From Reinekea thalattae (GTDB taxonomy: Bacteria > Pseudomonadota > Gammaproteobacteria > Pseudomonadales > Natronospirillaceae), in the NCBI RefSeq assembly GCF_008041945.1, contig NZ_VKAD01000001.1, positions 434,001 to 498,000 of the forward strand: a stretch of 64,000 nucleotides of DNA, read 5' to 3'. This document shows, in pieces, positions 26,920 through 36,512 of the stretch. Below the pieces are notes generated by a model. That model saw nothing but the letters and a program-made list of their open reading frames with translations. It did not search any database and was not told where the DNA came from. Made by a program: the position numbers and the translations under genes. Within the stretch, counting starts at the first letter, position 1. Each line of letters opens with the position of its first letter.

Positions 26920-27574
26920 TTCAGCGCTATTTAAACTGCTACAGCTTTCGAGCGTTAGCTTACCGGTCGGTGGTTACAGTTTTTCTCAAAGTTTGGAGTA
27001 TGCCATTGAGTCCGGCTCGATCAACGATGCCGAGCAAACCAAAGCTTGGTTGCAAACTCAGTTATTTGAATCGATCGCGCGAGTAGATTTACCAGTATTG
27101 TTTGGCGTGATGAATTCGGATGTTGACGATGTAGAAAACTGGCGGCGGTGGAACGATATTTCCATGGCGAACCGAGAAACCAAAGAACTGCGGCTAACAG
27201 AGTCTGCCATGGGCGAAGCCTTAAAACGACTATTAACCAGCTTTGCCGTGCCAGTGCCTGAGGTCGTAGATAATCAATACAGCTTTGTCGCGCTTTATGG
27301 TTTAGCGGCAAACTATTGGTCGTTAGAAGCGCAGCTTACCGCTCATGGCCTTGTTTGGTCTTGGTTAGAAAATCAAATTTCAGCAGCGACCAAGTTGGTG
27401 CCATTGGGGCAATCACAAGCGCAACAGCTATTGCTGGAATTACCGTCGAGTTTAGCGCCAGCCATTGAATTGGCACAGACGTTAGATGAAGACTCTATGG
27501 GTGGCTCGCTGCCCTTATTAGCAATTTATAGCTCGCATCATGAAACACAATACAGCCGATTATTTCGATCTTAG
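26900..27574 (+). CDS. ureF: Urease accessory protein UreF
   Basis: A 224-aa accessory protein that recruits UreG to the UreD-urease complex. The family block [20 protein letters not shown] lies near the N-terminus. The ATG at 26900 with GGAG at 26887 was chosen; in-frame ATGs at 26894 and 26885 are alternatives. The gene overlaps ureE, so it is translationally coupled. Confidence 0.93.
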   Translation: MDITTTSSALFKLLQLSSVSLPVGGYSFSQSLEYAIESGSINDAEQTKAWLQTQLFESIARVDLPVLFGVMNSDVDDVENWRRWNDISMANRETKELRLTESAMGEALKRLLTSFAVPVPEVVDNQYSFVALYGLAANYWSLEAQLTAHGLVWSWLENQISAATKLVPLGQSQAQQLLLELPSSLAPAIELAQTLDEDSMGGSLPLLAIYSSHHETQYSRLFRS

Positions 27575-27585
27575 AGGGTGAGAAA

Positions 27586-28245
27586 ATGACAAAACAAACA
27601 TCGCTAACAAAACAAACCTTAAGAGTCGGCGTTGGCGGCCCTGTTGGTTCCGGCAAAACAGCATTACTGCGATCGCTCTGTGCCGCATTGAAGGATCACT
27701 ACAATATCGCTGTAGTCACTAACGATATTTACACCAAAGAAGATGCGCAGTTTTTAACGCGACACAACGCATTAGAGGCTGATCGTATCATTGGCGTAGA
27801 GACCGGCGGTTGCCCGCATACTGCCATTCGTGAAGATGCCTCAATGAATTTAGCTGCTATCGATACGCTGATGCAGCGCCATGGCGAGCTGGATGTGATC
27901 TTTGTCGAAAGTGGCGGCGATAACCTCAGTGCGACCTTTAGCCCAGAGCTGTCAGACTTTACCATCTATGTTATTGATGTCTCAGCAGGCGATAAAATCC
28001 CGCGTAAAGGTGGCCCGGGCATTACACGTTCAGACCTGTTTGTGATTAACAAAACAGATTTGGCGCCGTTGGTGGGTGCCTCGTTAGAGGTCATGGATCA
28101 GGACACTCGTAAAATGCGCGGCAGCAAACCCTTTGTGTTTTCTAACCTAAAAATAGCAGAGGGTTTGGATCAGATTATTAATATTATCGTCAGTGAAGGC
28201 ATGCTTGAGGTTAAGGATTTACCACCGGCCAAGGCTGTTGTGTAG
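27586..28245 (+). CDS. ureG: Urease accessory GTPase UreG
   Basis: A 219-aa SIMIBI-class GTPase powering nickel transfer into urease. It shows P-loop GPVGSGKT, the metal-binding CPH motif in [15 protein letters not shown], the FVESGGDNL switch and guanine-specificity NKTD. GGTGAG precedes the ATG, 11 nt after ureF. It is the last urease gene. Confidence 0.97.
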   Translation: MTKQTSLTKQTLRVGVGGPVGSGKTALLRSLCAALKDHYNIAVVTNDIYTKEDAQFLTRHNALEADRIIGVETGGCPHTAIREDASMNLAAIDTLMQRHGELDVIFVESGGDNLSATFSPELSDFTIYVIDVSAGDKIPRKGGPGITRSDLFVINKTDLAPLVGASLEVMDQDTRKMRGSKPFVFSNLKIAEGLDQIINIIVSEGMLEVKDLPPAKAVV

Positions 28246-28376
28246 CGCTACACTCAACGGCTGAGAGCCAGCAGGCTTGGTTTTTTGTTGCCTCGGTTAT
28301 TCTATGATTCTATTTTTCGGCTCTCGTGTTAGCATCGCCTGATTATTGAGAGCCTCGATTATTTAGAACCTTAAGC

Positions 28377-29099
28377 ATGAAAAAGCACGCCGTCCATCAT
28401 TTATATGACCAACGCATTAGCCGTTCAACGCGGCCATTTAATGCGCGTGGAAAATTAGTACAACGCTGTTCTTTTTGCCGAATATCGCAGGCGCATTGCA
28501 TATGTTCGCTGCGCCAAGAGCTGTCATCAGATGCTGGTTTTTTATTGCTGTATTACGACGATGAGGTGTTAAAGCCTTCAAACACCGGCAAGCTAATCGC
28601 CGATTTAATTGCCAACACCTTCGCCTTTATCTGGCAACGTACCGAAGTCGATGAGGCTCTGCTTAGCATAATCAACGATTCTGCTTGGTATCCGATTGTG
28701 GTGTTCCCCAAAGCCTATAGCGAACCAGAGCGGCTTTTGCCAGAAGGCCAGCTGAGTATTCCAAAAGGTAAAAAGCCGCTGTTTGTGCTGTTAGATGGCA
28801 CCTGGCGTGAAGCTAAAAAGATGTTTCGTAAAAGCCCTTATTTAGATGCTTTTCCTGTGTTATCGATTGAGCCAGAAGCCTTATCAGCGTTTCAGATTCG
28901 TCAGGCCAGTCAACAGCATCAATTGGCTACCGCCGAAGTTGCAGCCGCGGCTTTAGCCCGTGTGGCAGAGCAAAAAAACGCCAATCGATTACACGCCTGG
29001 TTCGAGCTGTTTAATTATCGGTATCAGCAGGGTAAGACGGCGCCGAACCGAGGAAACCCAAATGCGGAAGCAGAATTTTGCCAATCGCTGCAGGAATGA
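28377..29099 (+). CDS. tapT: DTW-domain tRNA-uridine aminocarboxypropyltransferase (TapT-like)
   Basis: A 240-aa DTW-domain protein. Members such as E. coli TapT attach an aminocarboxypropyl group to uridine 47 of tRNAs using S-adenosylmethionine. The N-terminal four-Cys cluster RCSFCRISQAHCIC probably binds zinc, and the signature appears as LLDGTWREAKKM (DGTW in place of D-T-W spacing variants). It stands alone between urease and nhaD. The symbol rests on domain resemblance; other DTW paralogues are possible. Confidence 0.8.
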   Translation: MKKHAVHHLYDQRISRSTRPFNARGKLVQRCSFCRISQAHCICSLRQELSSDAGFLLLYYDDEVLKPSNTGKLIADLIANTFAFIWQRTEVDEALLSIINDSAWYPIVVFPKAYSEPERLLPEGQLSIPKGKKPLFVLLDGTWREAKKMFRKSPYLDAFPVLSIEPEALSAFQIRQASQQHQLATAEVAAAALARVAEQKNANRLHAWFELFNYRYQQGKTAPNRGNPNAEAEFCQSLQE

Positions 29100-29356
29100 T
29101 CGGGTAAAGGTTCGTGCGCCAATAAATCGAAAAGGGCAGTGAGCAGCGCTATCTATTTCGATAAGGGCGAGTCAAAATAGACAGAATAAATACAATAAAA
29201 ATTGCCCTAGATCTAAGATTCTATCGAAAACACGCAGTTTCAGGATGCCATCACCTTACATTGTACTACTTTCGTCGCATAATCGGTGGCGAATGAAGGG
29301 TGCTGGGTTCGTTCGAACCTTAATCTACGGCATTAAAAATGTGGAGTAATGTAGGA

Positions 29357-30784
29357 ATGAAACGATTCACAATCATACTGAGTGTATTGTTGTCTGGTTT
29401 ATTATTGCCGACACTAAGTTTGGCCAACACCGAGGCAACGCATCACACACTTAATCTAAATCTAACCCACGGTTGGTTTGGCTATGCCGCTGTAGCGGTT
29501 TTCGTTATCGCTTATCTGTTCGTTATTTTTGAAGAACAGCTGCATCTGCCTAAATCTAAGCCAGTGATGGTAGCCGCAGGTTTAATTTGGATAATTATTG
29601 CTATTGCTTATCACGCTCACGACCTCGACGGTTTGCATAATTCTATTCAACATAACTTTTTAGAATACGCTGAGCTGTTTTTCTTTTTGCTTGTCGCGAT
29701 GACTTACATAAACGCGATGATGCAACGCGGCGTTTTCGAAGCACTTCGTAATTGGCTGGTCGAGCGAGGCTACAGTTACCGTCAACTGTTCTGGATGACG
29801 GGTGTACTCGCATTTTTTATTTCACCCATTGCTGACAATTTAACCACGGCATTAATTTTATGCGCAGTGGTACTGGCGGTCGGTAAAAATAATGACAAGT
29901 TTGTTGCTTTAGCCTGTATCAATATTGTTGTTGCAGCAAATGCAGGCGGTGCTTTCAGCCCGTTTGGCGATATTACAACGCTGATGGTTTGGCAAAAGGG
30001 TAATGTTCAGTTTGGCCAATTCTTTGCGCTCTTTATTCCATCGGTGGTGAACTTTTTAGTACCAGCAGCGATTATGAATTTTGCCTTACCTAAAGGCCTG
30101 CCAGAAAAAGTCACCGATATCCAAAACTCTAGTGGCAGTGCGCTGAAGCCTGGTGGTCTAGTAATGGTTGGGTTGTTTATTGCAACGATTGTTACTGCGG
30201 TTTGTTTCCATAACTTTTTCAACATTCCACCAGCCTACGGCATGATGTTTGGCTTATCGTATCTGGAATTGTTTGCTTATTATCTGAATCGACGCTCTCA
30301 TCATTGGACTGCACGACCTGATCAGCCACCAGAAAACCAGACTAATCCCTATAAGTTTAATATCTTTAATAAGATTGCTCAGGCCGAATGGGATACGTTA
30401 TTTTTCTTCTACGGTGTCATGATGTCGGTTGGTGGCTTAGGCTTTATAGGCTATCTGTCCATGGCATCGGAGACTATCTACGTTGGCTTAGGTGCCACAA
30501 CCGCTAATATATTAGTTGGCTTTGCCTCGGCAATAGTCGATAACATCCCTGTGATGTTTGCCGTTTTGACCATGCAGCCAGATATGAATTTGTATCAATG
30601 GTTATTGGTGACTTTAACGGCAGGTGTCGGTGGCTCTATGTTATCCATTGGCTCAGCCGCCGGTGTTGCATTAATGGGTCAAGCACGTGGTAAGTATACT
30701 TTCTTTAGTCACTTACGATGGACGCCAGTGATCATCCTAGGTTATTTTGCCAGTATTGGAGTGCATTATTTGATCAACGGCTAA
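29357..30784 (+). CDS. nhaD: Na+/H+ antiporter NhaD
   Basis: An inner-membrane sodium:proton antiporter of the NhaD/arsenite-permease-related family, common in marine and halophilic bacteria. It is 475 aa from the ATG at 29357, which has GTAGGA directly upstream; an in-frame ATG at 29339 adds six residues. A cleavable-looking signal sequence (MKRFTIILSVLLSGLLLPTLS) precedes about 12 hydrophobic segments. Diagnostic blocks are FISPIADNLTTALILCAVV and NAGGAFSPFGDITTLMVWQK. The 239-nt gap before it showed no recognisable regulatory fold. Confidence 0.95.
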   Translation: MKRFTIILSVLLSGLLLPTLSLANTEATHHTLNLNLTHGWFGYAAVAVFVIAYLFVIFEEQLHLPKSKPVMVAAGLIWIIIAIAYHAHDLDGLHNSIQHNFLEYAELFFFLLVAMTYINAMMQRGVFEALRNWLVERGYSYRQLFWMTGVLAFFISPIADNLTTALILCAVVLAVGKNNDKFVALACINIVVAANAGGAFSPFGDITTLMVWQKGNVQFGQFFALFIPSVVNFLVPAAIMNFALPKGLPEKVTDIQNSSGSALKPGGLVMVGLFIATIVTAVCFHNFFNIPPAYGMMFGLSYLELFAYYLNRRSHHWTARPDQPPENQTNPYKFNIFNKIAQAEWDTLFFFYGVMMSVGGLGFIGYLSMASETIYVGLGATTANILVGFASAIVDNIPVMFAVLTMQPDMNLYQWLLVTLTAGVGGSMLSIGSAAGVALMGQARGKYTFFSHLRWTPVIILGYFASIGVHYLING

Positions 30785-30832
30785 GCCTTTAAAATTAGCC
30801 TAATGGCTTGTTTTAAAATATGTTATTTTTAC

Positions 30833-30857
30833 CTCCCGCCTTTGCGGGAGTTTTTGT
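30833..30857 (+). terminator. Rho-independent terminator after nhaD
   Basis: A G/C-rich 7-bp stem CTCCCGC/GCGGGAG with a 4-nt loop is followed by TTTTTG. It lies 49 nt after the nhaD stop, and within the stretch upstream of efpL. Confidence 0.92.
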
Positions 30858-30895
30858 TTGTATTGGTTGAATGTTTTGATCTTTTGGATATAAAA

Positions 30896-31474
30896 ATGCC
30901 TAAAGCCCCAGATATAAAAAGTGGACAGGTGATTGAGCTGGACAATGCTCAATACATTGTTAAGTCGATTACCGTTAGTAGCCCAACCGCACGCGGCGCT
31001 GCAACGCTTTATAAAATGTTGCTTAATGAACTGAAAGAGCGACGCAAAAAAGAAGTTACCTTTAAAGGTGACGATGTTATTCAATTGGCGGATTTCCAGC
31101 AGATCAGTGTCAGCTATTTATTTTCTGACGCTGACTCCCACACCTTTATGGATACAGAAGACTATAGCCAGCATTTGCTTTTTAGCGATGATCTGGGTGA
31201 TCAGTTGATGTGGATCCACGAAGGTATGGAAGGGATTCGAGGCTTGGTGGTTGATGATCGCCTAGTTGCGATAGAATTGCCGCAGTCGGTGGTTAAAAAA
31301 ATTACAGAAACCAGCCCGAGTATTAAGGGCGCCTCTGCTTCTGCTCGAACAAAACCGGCAATATTGGAAGGCGGTGTGACCGTACAGGTGCCTGAGTATA
31401 TTGGCCCTGGCGATGTGATTAAGGTGAATACCGAAACAGAAAAATATATGTCACGGGTTTCAAGCGCGACTTAA
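30896..31474 (+). CDS. efpL: Elongation factor P-like protein EfpL (YeiP)
   Basis: A 192-aa paralogue of EF-P that helps ribosomes past stalling sequences. The diagnostic loop SPTARGAATLYKM (in place of the EF-P modified-Lys loop) and the ETSPSIKGASASARTKPA block match YeiP. The ATG at 30896 is chosen because residues upstream in the open frame run through the nhaD terminator. A canonical efp gene is not in the window. Confidence 0.95.
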   Translation: MPKAPDIKSGQVIELDNAQYIVKSITVSSPTARGAATLYKMLLNELKERRKKEVTFKGDDVIQLADFQQISVSYLFSDADSHTFMDTEDYSQHLLFSDDLGDQLMWIHEGMEGIRGLVVDDRLVAIELPQSVVKKITETSPSIKGASASARTKPAILEGGVTVQVPEYIGPGDVIKVNTETEKYMSRVSSAT

Positions 31475-31508
31475 TTGTAATGGCAAATAACGAATTAAAC
31501 ATTCGAAG

Positions 31509-31565
31509 CTAGACGTCAGAAGTTAAAAACTAGACGTTAAAAGTCAGAAAGTTAGAAGTTAAAAA
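31509..31565 (+). repeat. Imperfect duplicated segment downstream of efpL
   Basis: CTAGACGT occurs at the start of segments 31509-31529 and 31530-31565; both end in GAAGTTAAAAA, with an inner GTCAGAA also duplicated. The segment leads straight into the terminator palindrome. Confidence 0.7.
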
Positions 31566-31592
31566 GGCAGCCTAGATCTAGGCTGCCTTTTT
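31561..31592. terminator. Bidirectional terminator, perfect 32-bp palindrome
   Basis: The arms 31561-31576 and 31577-31592 are exact reverse complements, with an A-run on one side and T-run on the other. It can end efpL rightward and the TPR-methyltransferase gene leftward. Confidence 0.94.
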
Positions 31593-31604
31593 TATTGGGT
31601 ACGA

Positions 31605-33710
31605 TCAACAGGGTTGCAAATAGAACTGGTACATCTGAGAGAACATCGCCGGATGCTGCAATTCAAATTCTTGCCAATTGTTTAAGTCGATCCGTTTAGC
31701 ATCGTCAGGATAGCGCGTTGAATAGTCAGCCTTTTTATCACTTGGCAATACAAAACCTAAAAATCTTAAATCGTGCTCGCTAATGAGCTGTTGTATTTTT
31801 AGTGGCGAAAACAGCAATTCTTGCTCATGAAACAATAGATCTCGGCAACCACTGGCTGAGTAGAAATCTTGGCTTTCCAAAATACCTTTATTATCAATCG
31901 GTAATTTATCTTCAATGATCGATTGACGTAAGGTTCGAATCGACTCTAGGTTCGTTGGTACTTGGTATTGATCTAACAAGGCCCTAACTTGCTGAATCGG
32001 CTTGCGGGCCACTTCACTGTATAGGCCTAACTTAATAAGGCCATTAGCTGCTAATTTGGTTTTTAACTTCGCTAGTCCAACGGAAGGGTCTTGCATATGG
32101 TGCAGAACACCGGAGCATTCGATAACATGAAACTCGCCCTGCAGTGCATCCAAGTCGAGAATGTCCAAGTTCATGAAGGTGATGTTTTCAATGCCATATT
32201 GTTCGGCTTTCTTTTGTGCATAAGCTAAAGAGCGACGAGTTATGTCAATGGCAGTGACTTCAACGTTTCTAAAATATTTCGCCACTCGCAAAGCATGTTG
32301 ACCAGTACCACAGCCAGCAATAAGTACCTTAATGGCGCCCATGTTAAAAAATTCTGGCGCTCTAAAATTTTCTAATTCTTGCTCAAGTGCGCGGCCATAA
32401 TTGGTCGGTGTGTTATAGCCGAGATGCGACCAACGAGGATAGGGGTTAGCTTCGTATTGTGCTTTTACAGCCAATGAAATTTCATTTGAAATGCTGGTCA
32501 GTGTCGTTAATTCATCTGCTGCGGCAATTTCTGCTTTGAAGTCGAGCACGGTTGTCTTAAATAAAGTTTTTACCTCATCAGGCCAAGTGTAGACATCGGC
32601 AAAGCTGATCTTAAGTAAGCTGCTGATCTGAGTAGGGGATTCGTACATGGCGTATAAACTAAATAGATAAGCAACGTTCGAGTGCGACTGTAAGTCGGTC
32701 TGGCTCAGCTTTTTAAGAGAGTCTGTTAGCAGGTTTAGAATCTCTAACTCATCGGTTTGGTAGGCGTAAATGTATTCATTGTGTTGCGAATGCTGAGCAA
32801 TGTTTATGGTTAAGTCGAGTAATTTACTGTCTTGATAATCACCGGCAATCGCGCTCAGCAGCAGTTGTTTTCGAATAATGATAATGACTTCTTCAAGGCT
32901 TTTGTCGGTCACGTATAGCTTCGCTAAGGCGAGGCTAAGCAGTGGATCAATAGCTAAGTCTTGTAAGTCTAAAACTGCGTTTGGGTTTTTTAGATCGTAT
33001 TTATGCGTTAACAATGAAATGGTCAGAGGCGCTAACTTTTGGCTGTTAACGTCATCGAGCATCAGCCAGCTGATCACATCCTGTTCAAGCTCTTCTTGGT
33101 AATAATCCGCTTTGATTTGGTGAACCAAATCAAACAGCTTTGCTTGAACGTGCTGATCTTCTGGATGCACATGGAACAGCTTTCGGTACGCCTGAAAAGC
33201 GGCAACTGTTAAGCCTTTTTTATAAAGCGTGTAGGCTATTGATATTGCAGCGCGAGTCTCGTTAGGAGATATATCGAGTGCTTTGGTAAAGCATTCTAAA
33301 GCCTGATCGTAACATTGGTCGGCTAGATGCACGTGACCTAAGGAATACCAATTGCCTGCTGAGTTGGGTGCCAGACTGGTGGCTTCTTCTAGGTGTTGAA
33401 ACGCAAGCGAGTAAAAGCCTTCGTCCAGTGCGATACGCCCAAGCAAATTCAAAGCGATACTGCAGCTTTGTGAATTTTTATGCTTATGTAGCGTAACTAA
33501 CTGGTTGGCGTAGTCTCTAGCTTTTTGACGATGCATGGCGCAATCTTCATTGCGTGTGCTTTCTGCTAGGCTTTTCTCATAATGGTAAAGCGCATGCTGT
33601 TCTAAATTGCTCGCTGCATTGGTGTCATGATAAATGTCATCACGATTCGACGCAGTAGGCAGTTTAGTTGACCATGAATCCAAATGTTGAATTGCCTGTT
33701 CCATAACCAA
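31605..33710 (-). CDS. TPR-repeat protein with C-terminal SAM-dependent methyltransferase domain
   Basis: A 701-aa cytoplasmic protein. The first about 200 residues contain tetratricopeptide repeats (for example NSAGNWYSLGHVHLADQCYDQALECF). The middle is helical and unrecognised. A class I methyltransferase domain begins near residue 450: SAM motif I VLIAGCGTGQHALRVAKYF, motif II acidic end VTAIDIT and VIECSGVLHHM. The C-terminal about 130 residues are of unclear function. It lies next to fliS and the flagellar cluster. Methylation of flagellin or another surface protein is a possible role, unproven. The target cannot be read from sequence. Confidence 0.85.
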   Translation of the reverse strand: MVMEQAIQHLDSWSTKLPTASNRDDIYHDTNAASNLEQHALYHYEKSLAESTRNEDCAMHRQKARDYANQLVTLHKHKNSQSCSIALNLLGRIALDEGFYSLAFQHLEEATSLAPNSAGNWYSLGHVHLADQCYDQALECFTKALDISPNETRAAISIAYTLYKKGLTVAAFQAYRKLFHVHPEDQHVQAKLFDLVHQIKADYYQEELEQDVISWLMLDDVNSQKLAPLTISLLTHKYDLKNPNAVLDLQDLAIDPLLSLALAKLYVTDKSLEEVIIIIRKQLLLSAIAGDYQDSKLLDLTINIAQHSQHNEYIYAYQTDELEILNLLTDSLKKLSQTDLQSHSNVAYLFSLYAMYESPTQISSLLKISFADVYTWPDEVKTLFKTTVLDFKAEIAAADELTTLTSISNEISLAVKAQYEANPYPRWSHLGYNTPTNYGRALEQELENFRAPEFFNMGAIKVLIAGCGTGQHALRVAKYFRNVEVTAIDITRRSLAYAQKKAEQYGIENITFMNLDILDLDALQGEFHVIECSGVLHHMQDPSVGLAKLKTKLAANGLIKLGLYSEVARKPIQQVRALLDQYQVPTNLESIRTLRQSIIEDKLPIDNKGILESQDFYSASGCRDLLFHEQELLFSPLKIQQLISEHDLRFLGFVLPSDKKADYSTRYPDDAKRIDLNNWQEFELQHPAMFSQMYQFYLQPC

Positions 33711-33868
33711 TACCCTTGTTTGGTTGACTCATTTATTGCCGTTTAATGAATTCTTTCGGCAACTTATGACCGCTATTTATTCAGCTCGTTACCTTTCTTT
33801 ACAGTGGAGCAAAGGGCGTGCCAGAGGGGTTAATAGCCAGTGATACAGGCGAGTGTGAGAAAAAGTAC

Positions 33869-33895
33869 TAAAATTATTCGTGCTCAGGCCGATAA
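33869..33895 (+). promoter_or_regulatory. Sigma-28 (FliA) promoter upstream of fliS
   Basis: -35 TAAAATTA (33869-33876), an 11-nt spacer, and -10 GCCGATAA (33888-33895), the last identical to the enterobacterial sigma-28 consensus. It is correctly oriented about 94 nt before the fliS ATG. Confidence 0.88.
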
Positions 33896-33988
33896 GGTTT
33901 TTGTATTGATAATTTGTTGTCGCCAAGCAGCTAGATCACTTGATGATAAACAGACCAAACCGATCACGTTGGGAAATGAGGTAGATTA

Positions 33989-34399
33989 ATGTACGCACAG
34001 GGCATTAACCAGTATAAGTCCGTTGGCACTGAGACATCGATTGTGGACGCCGATCCGCATCGTCTCATTCAGCTTTTGTTTGAAGGTGCGACGGCTCGCA
34101 TTGCTGCGGCAAAGGGTCATATTGAGCGCAAAGAATATGATAAAAAGAATAATCAAATTAATTCTGCAATATCGATCGTTGGTGGTCTGCAAGATAGTTT
34201 GAATCTGGATGCTGGTGAGCTGGCTCAAAACCTTGAGCGACTCTACAACTATATGATTCGACGTCTGTTTGAAGCGAACATCCGAAACGACATTTCATTG
34301 CTAGACGAAGTTGGCGGACTATTAGGTCAAATTAAAAGCGCCTGGGATGAAATTCGTGATGAAGCCTTAGATTCATTAAAGCAGGAAGGTCGAATTTAA
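33989..34399 (+). CDS. fliS: Flagellin export chaperone FliS
   Basis: A 136-aa cytoplasmic chaperone that binds the C-terminus of flagellin and holds it unfolded for export. The start MYAQGINQYKSVGTETSIVD and the LIQLLFEGATARIAAAKGHI block are diagnostic. GAGGT precedes the ATG. It is the first flagellar gene of the cluster, driven by its own sigma-28 promoter; fliC and fliD are not seen here. Confidence 0.95.
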   Translation: MYAQGINQYKSVGTETSIVDADPHRLIQLLFEGATARIAAAKGHIERKEYDKKNNQINSAISIVGGLQDSLNLDAGELAQNLERLYNYMIRRLFEANIRNDISLLDEVGGLLGQIKSAWDEIRDEALDSLKQEGRI

Positions 34400-34574
34400 C
34401 TTTAGCCGTTGTGGTCGTTGCAACTATCGATCGGCTTGGTTATGCATTTGATCAGCAGTGTCCTGCGTGGCAAAGGCTATTCTATCGACGAGATGGTTAT
34501 TTTTTTACCGATTAGCGATTAGATAGTTATTTGATTGTTTGAGCCGTTGACGTTGATGAATTGACATAATTCAG

Positions 34575-34627
34575 CTGCACCATCCTACCTTTATTAACAA
34601 GTGTAATGAAATGAGAGAATGGTGCAG
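34575..34627. promoter_or_regulatory. Long-spaced inverted repeat in the fliS-flrA gap
   Basis: The 463-nt gap 34400-34862 holds CTGCACCAT at 34575-34583 and its exact complement ATGGTGCAG at 34619-34627, 35 nt apart. It could be a regulator-binding pair for flrA or part of an mRNA structure. No sigma-54 or sigma-28 promoter was found before flrA, in keeping with a master gene served by the housekeeping sigma factor. The rest of the gap is A/T-rich and otherwise featureless to me. Confidence 0.45.
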
Positions 34628-34862
34628 TCAATGCAGTTATCAATTGATCGATTTTGTGTCAATCAGATGTCGATAAAGCGCTTAAAAGTCTTGCCTGCAC
34701 CGAAAACCTACCGTTTTTATCTCTGTATTACATAAAAATCAGTCATTTATTTGACTATCACTTCAAATCGCTCTTTACTTCTGTATATTAAGAATACCGA
34801 TATTTTGGCAGTGTTTGTTTTTCAAGGTCAGTTCGCTGATTTGACCGTTCGAGGCTAATTAG

Positions 34863-36326
34863 ATGTTGAAAGAAATTAAATTACTTTTAATAGATGATGA
34901 CGAGCAGCGTTGTCGTGATATGAAAGTAATTCTCGATTTTTTAGGTGAAGAATTAATCACCGTGAAAGGTAAAGACTGGTTTGAGCAGGCCTCTAATGCA
35001 GTGGATTCACCAGCAAGCTTGGTTGGTGTGATGCTGGGTAGGCTGAGCGATGAACTAGAAGCGACCGTGAAAGCACTGACAGACTGGGATGCTGGCATCC
35101 CGATTATGCTTATTGCTGAGGAGCATACTGAGCTTGAGCAATTGGATGATGAGCTACGCTCTCGTGTGATCGCCAAACTTGCTATGCCGACAACCTACAA
35201 CAAGTTGCTTGATACATTGCATCGCGCACAGATGTATCGAGAACAGTATAATTTGACTCGTGGTCGCGATAATCGACGTGAAGTGAATTTATTCCGTAGC
35301 TTAGTTGGCAGTAGTCGTACGGTTCAATCCGTGCGTGAAATGATGACTCAAGTTGCAGATAAAGAAGTGACGGTATTAATTACCGGTGAAAGTGGTACCG
35401 GTAAAGAGGTGGTTGCTCGTAACCTGCATTATAACTCTCATCGCCGAAATAAGCCGTTTGTGCCAATTAACTGCGGCGCGATTCCTGTTGAACTGATCGA
35501 AAGTGAACTCTTTGGTCATGAAAAGGGTGCCTTTACCGGCGCTATTACCTCCAGAGCGGGTCGGTTTGAAATGGCCGAAGGTGGTACTTTATTCTTAGAT
35601 GAAATCGGTGACTTACCGCTCAACATGCAAGTGAAGTTGCTGCGAGTGTTGCAGGAAAGAACCTTTGAACGAGTTGGCGGTACGAAAACCTATACCACCG
35701 ATGTTCGTGTTATTGCTGCAACTCACCGTGATCTTGAAGATATGATCACTAAAGAAACGTTCCGCGAAGATTTGTACTACCGTTTAAATGTTTTCCCGAT
35801 TGAGATGCCCGCGTTGCGCGAGCGCAGTGAGGATATCCCTTTACTGCTCAATGAGTTGATTTCTCGCTTAGAGAATGAAAAGCGTGGCTCAATCCGATTT
35901 AATTCCGCTGCCATTATGAGCCTGATTCAGTACGAATGGCCAGGCAATGTCCGTGAGATGGCTAACCTGGTTGAGCGTCTAGTGATCATGCATCCCTATG
36001 GTGTTATTGGTGTGCAAGAGCTGCCGCTAAAATACCGTCAGATCGATGATGATATGGAAGAAGAAACTCTGCTGCCTAAGTCACTTATGGAATCGCTAGC
36101 GGAACATCACCCTGAGTCGACTGTCGATGGTATTCCTGCGCAGTTGCCGGTAAACGGAATTGATTTGAAAGAATATTTGACTGAATTAGAGAAAAACTTA
36201 ATTCAGCAAGCCTTAGATGATGCTCAAGGTGTCGTCGCCAGAGCTGCCGAAAAACTGCATATTCGACGTACAACGTTGGTTGAGAAGATGCGTAAATACA
36301 ATATTAACCGTAAAGAAGTCGCCTAG
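34863..36326 (+). CDS. flrA: Flagellar master regulator FlrA/FleQ (sigma-54 activator)
   Basis: A 487-aa bacterial enhancer-binding protein at the top of the polar flagellar hierarchy. The N-terminal FleQ-type domain (about 1-120, start [12 protein letters not shown]) resembles a receiver but lacks the usual phospho-acceptor context. The AAA+ core has Walker A GESGTGKE (175-182), the sigma-54 contact GAFTGA and Walker [12 protein letters not shown] Fis-type helix-turn-helix ends the protein ([16 protein letters not shown]). In related bacteria FleQ also binds c-di-GMP. It is followed by the flrBC operon, which has a sigma-54 promoter. Confidence 0.96.
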   Translation: MLKEIKLLLIDDDEQRCRDMKVILDFLGEELITVKGKDWFEQASNAVDSPASLVGVMLGRLSDELEATVKALTDWDAGIPIMLIAEEHTELEQLDDELRSRVIAKLAMPTTYNKLLDTLHRAQMYREQYNLTRGRDNRREVNLFRSLVGSSRTVQSVREMMTQVADKEVTVLITGESGTGKEVVARNLHYNSHRRNKPFVPINCGAIPVELIESELFGHEKGAFTGAITSRAGRFEMAEGGTLFLDEIGDLPLNMQVKLLRVLQERTFERVGGTKTYTTDVRVIAATHRDLEDMITKETFREDLYYRLNVFPIEMPALRERSEDIPLLLNELISRLENEKRGSIRFNSAAIMSLIQYEWPGNVREMANLVERLVIMHPYGVIGVQELPLKYRQIDDDMEEETLLPKSLMESLAEHHPESTVDGIPAQLPVNGIDLKEYLTELEKNLIQQALDDAQGVVARAAEKLHIRRTTLVEKMRKYNINRKEVA

Positions 36327-36401
36327 CTGCTCTTATAGTTAAAATGGTTTTCTTCTATTTAATCTAGTTTTTCTTGTGTTTAATACTGCTAATTCAACTC
36401 T

Positions 36402-36428
36402 AGCCCGCTTATACAGCGGGCTTTTTAT
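36402..36428 (+). terminator. Rho-independent terminator after flrA
   Basis: Stem AGCCCGC/GCGGGCT (36402-36408 with 36416-36422) with a 7-nt loop, then TTTT. It separates flrA from the sigma-54-driven flrBC. Confidence 0.9.
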
Positions 36429-36460
36429 TGTTTGAAAAAATAAAAAAGAAATTATAAAAC

Positions 36461-36476
36461 TGGCATCGCCTTTGCA
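36461..36476 (+). promoter_or_regulatory. Sigma-54 promoter of flrBC
   Basis: TGGCAT-N5-TTGCA with the correct 10-nt GG to GC separation, 37 nt before the flrB ATG. FlrA is the expected activator. Confidence 0.9.
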
Positions 36477-36512
36477 AACTTCAGATAAACGTCAATTATT
36501 TGAAGACTTTAC

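Noticed and set aside
28256-28306. Terminator after ureG (GAGAGCCAGCAGGCTTGG then TTTTTT).
   Set aside because: The stem is only about five pairs, partly wobble; I could not support it as a feature although the T-run is suggestive.
30803-30895. N-terminal extension of EfpL by 31 codons.
   Set aside because: It runs through the nhaD terminator hairpin and is absent from the EfpL family, whose proteins start at MPKAPDIK-like sequence.
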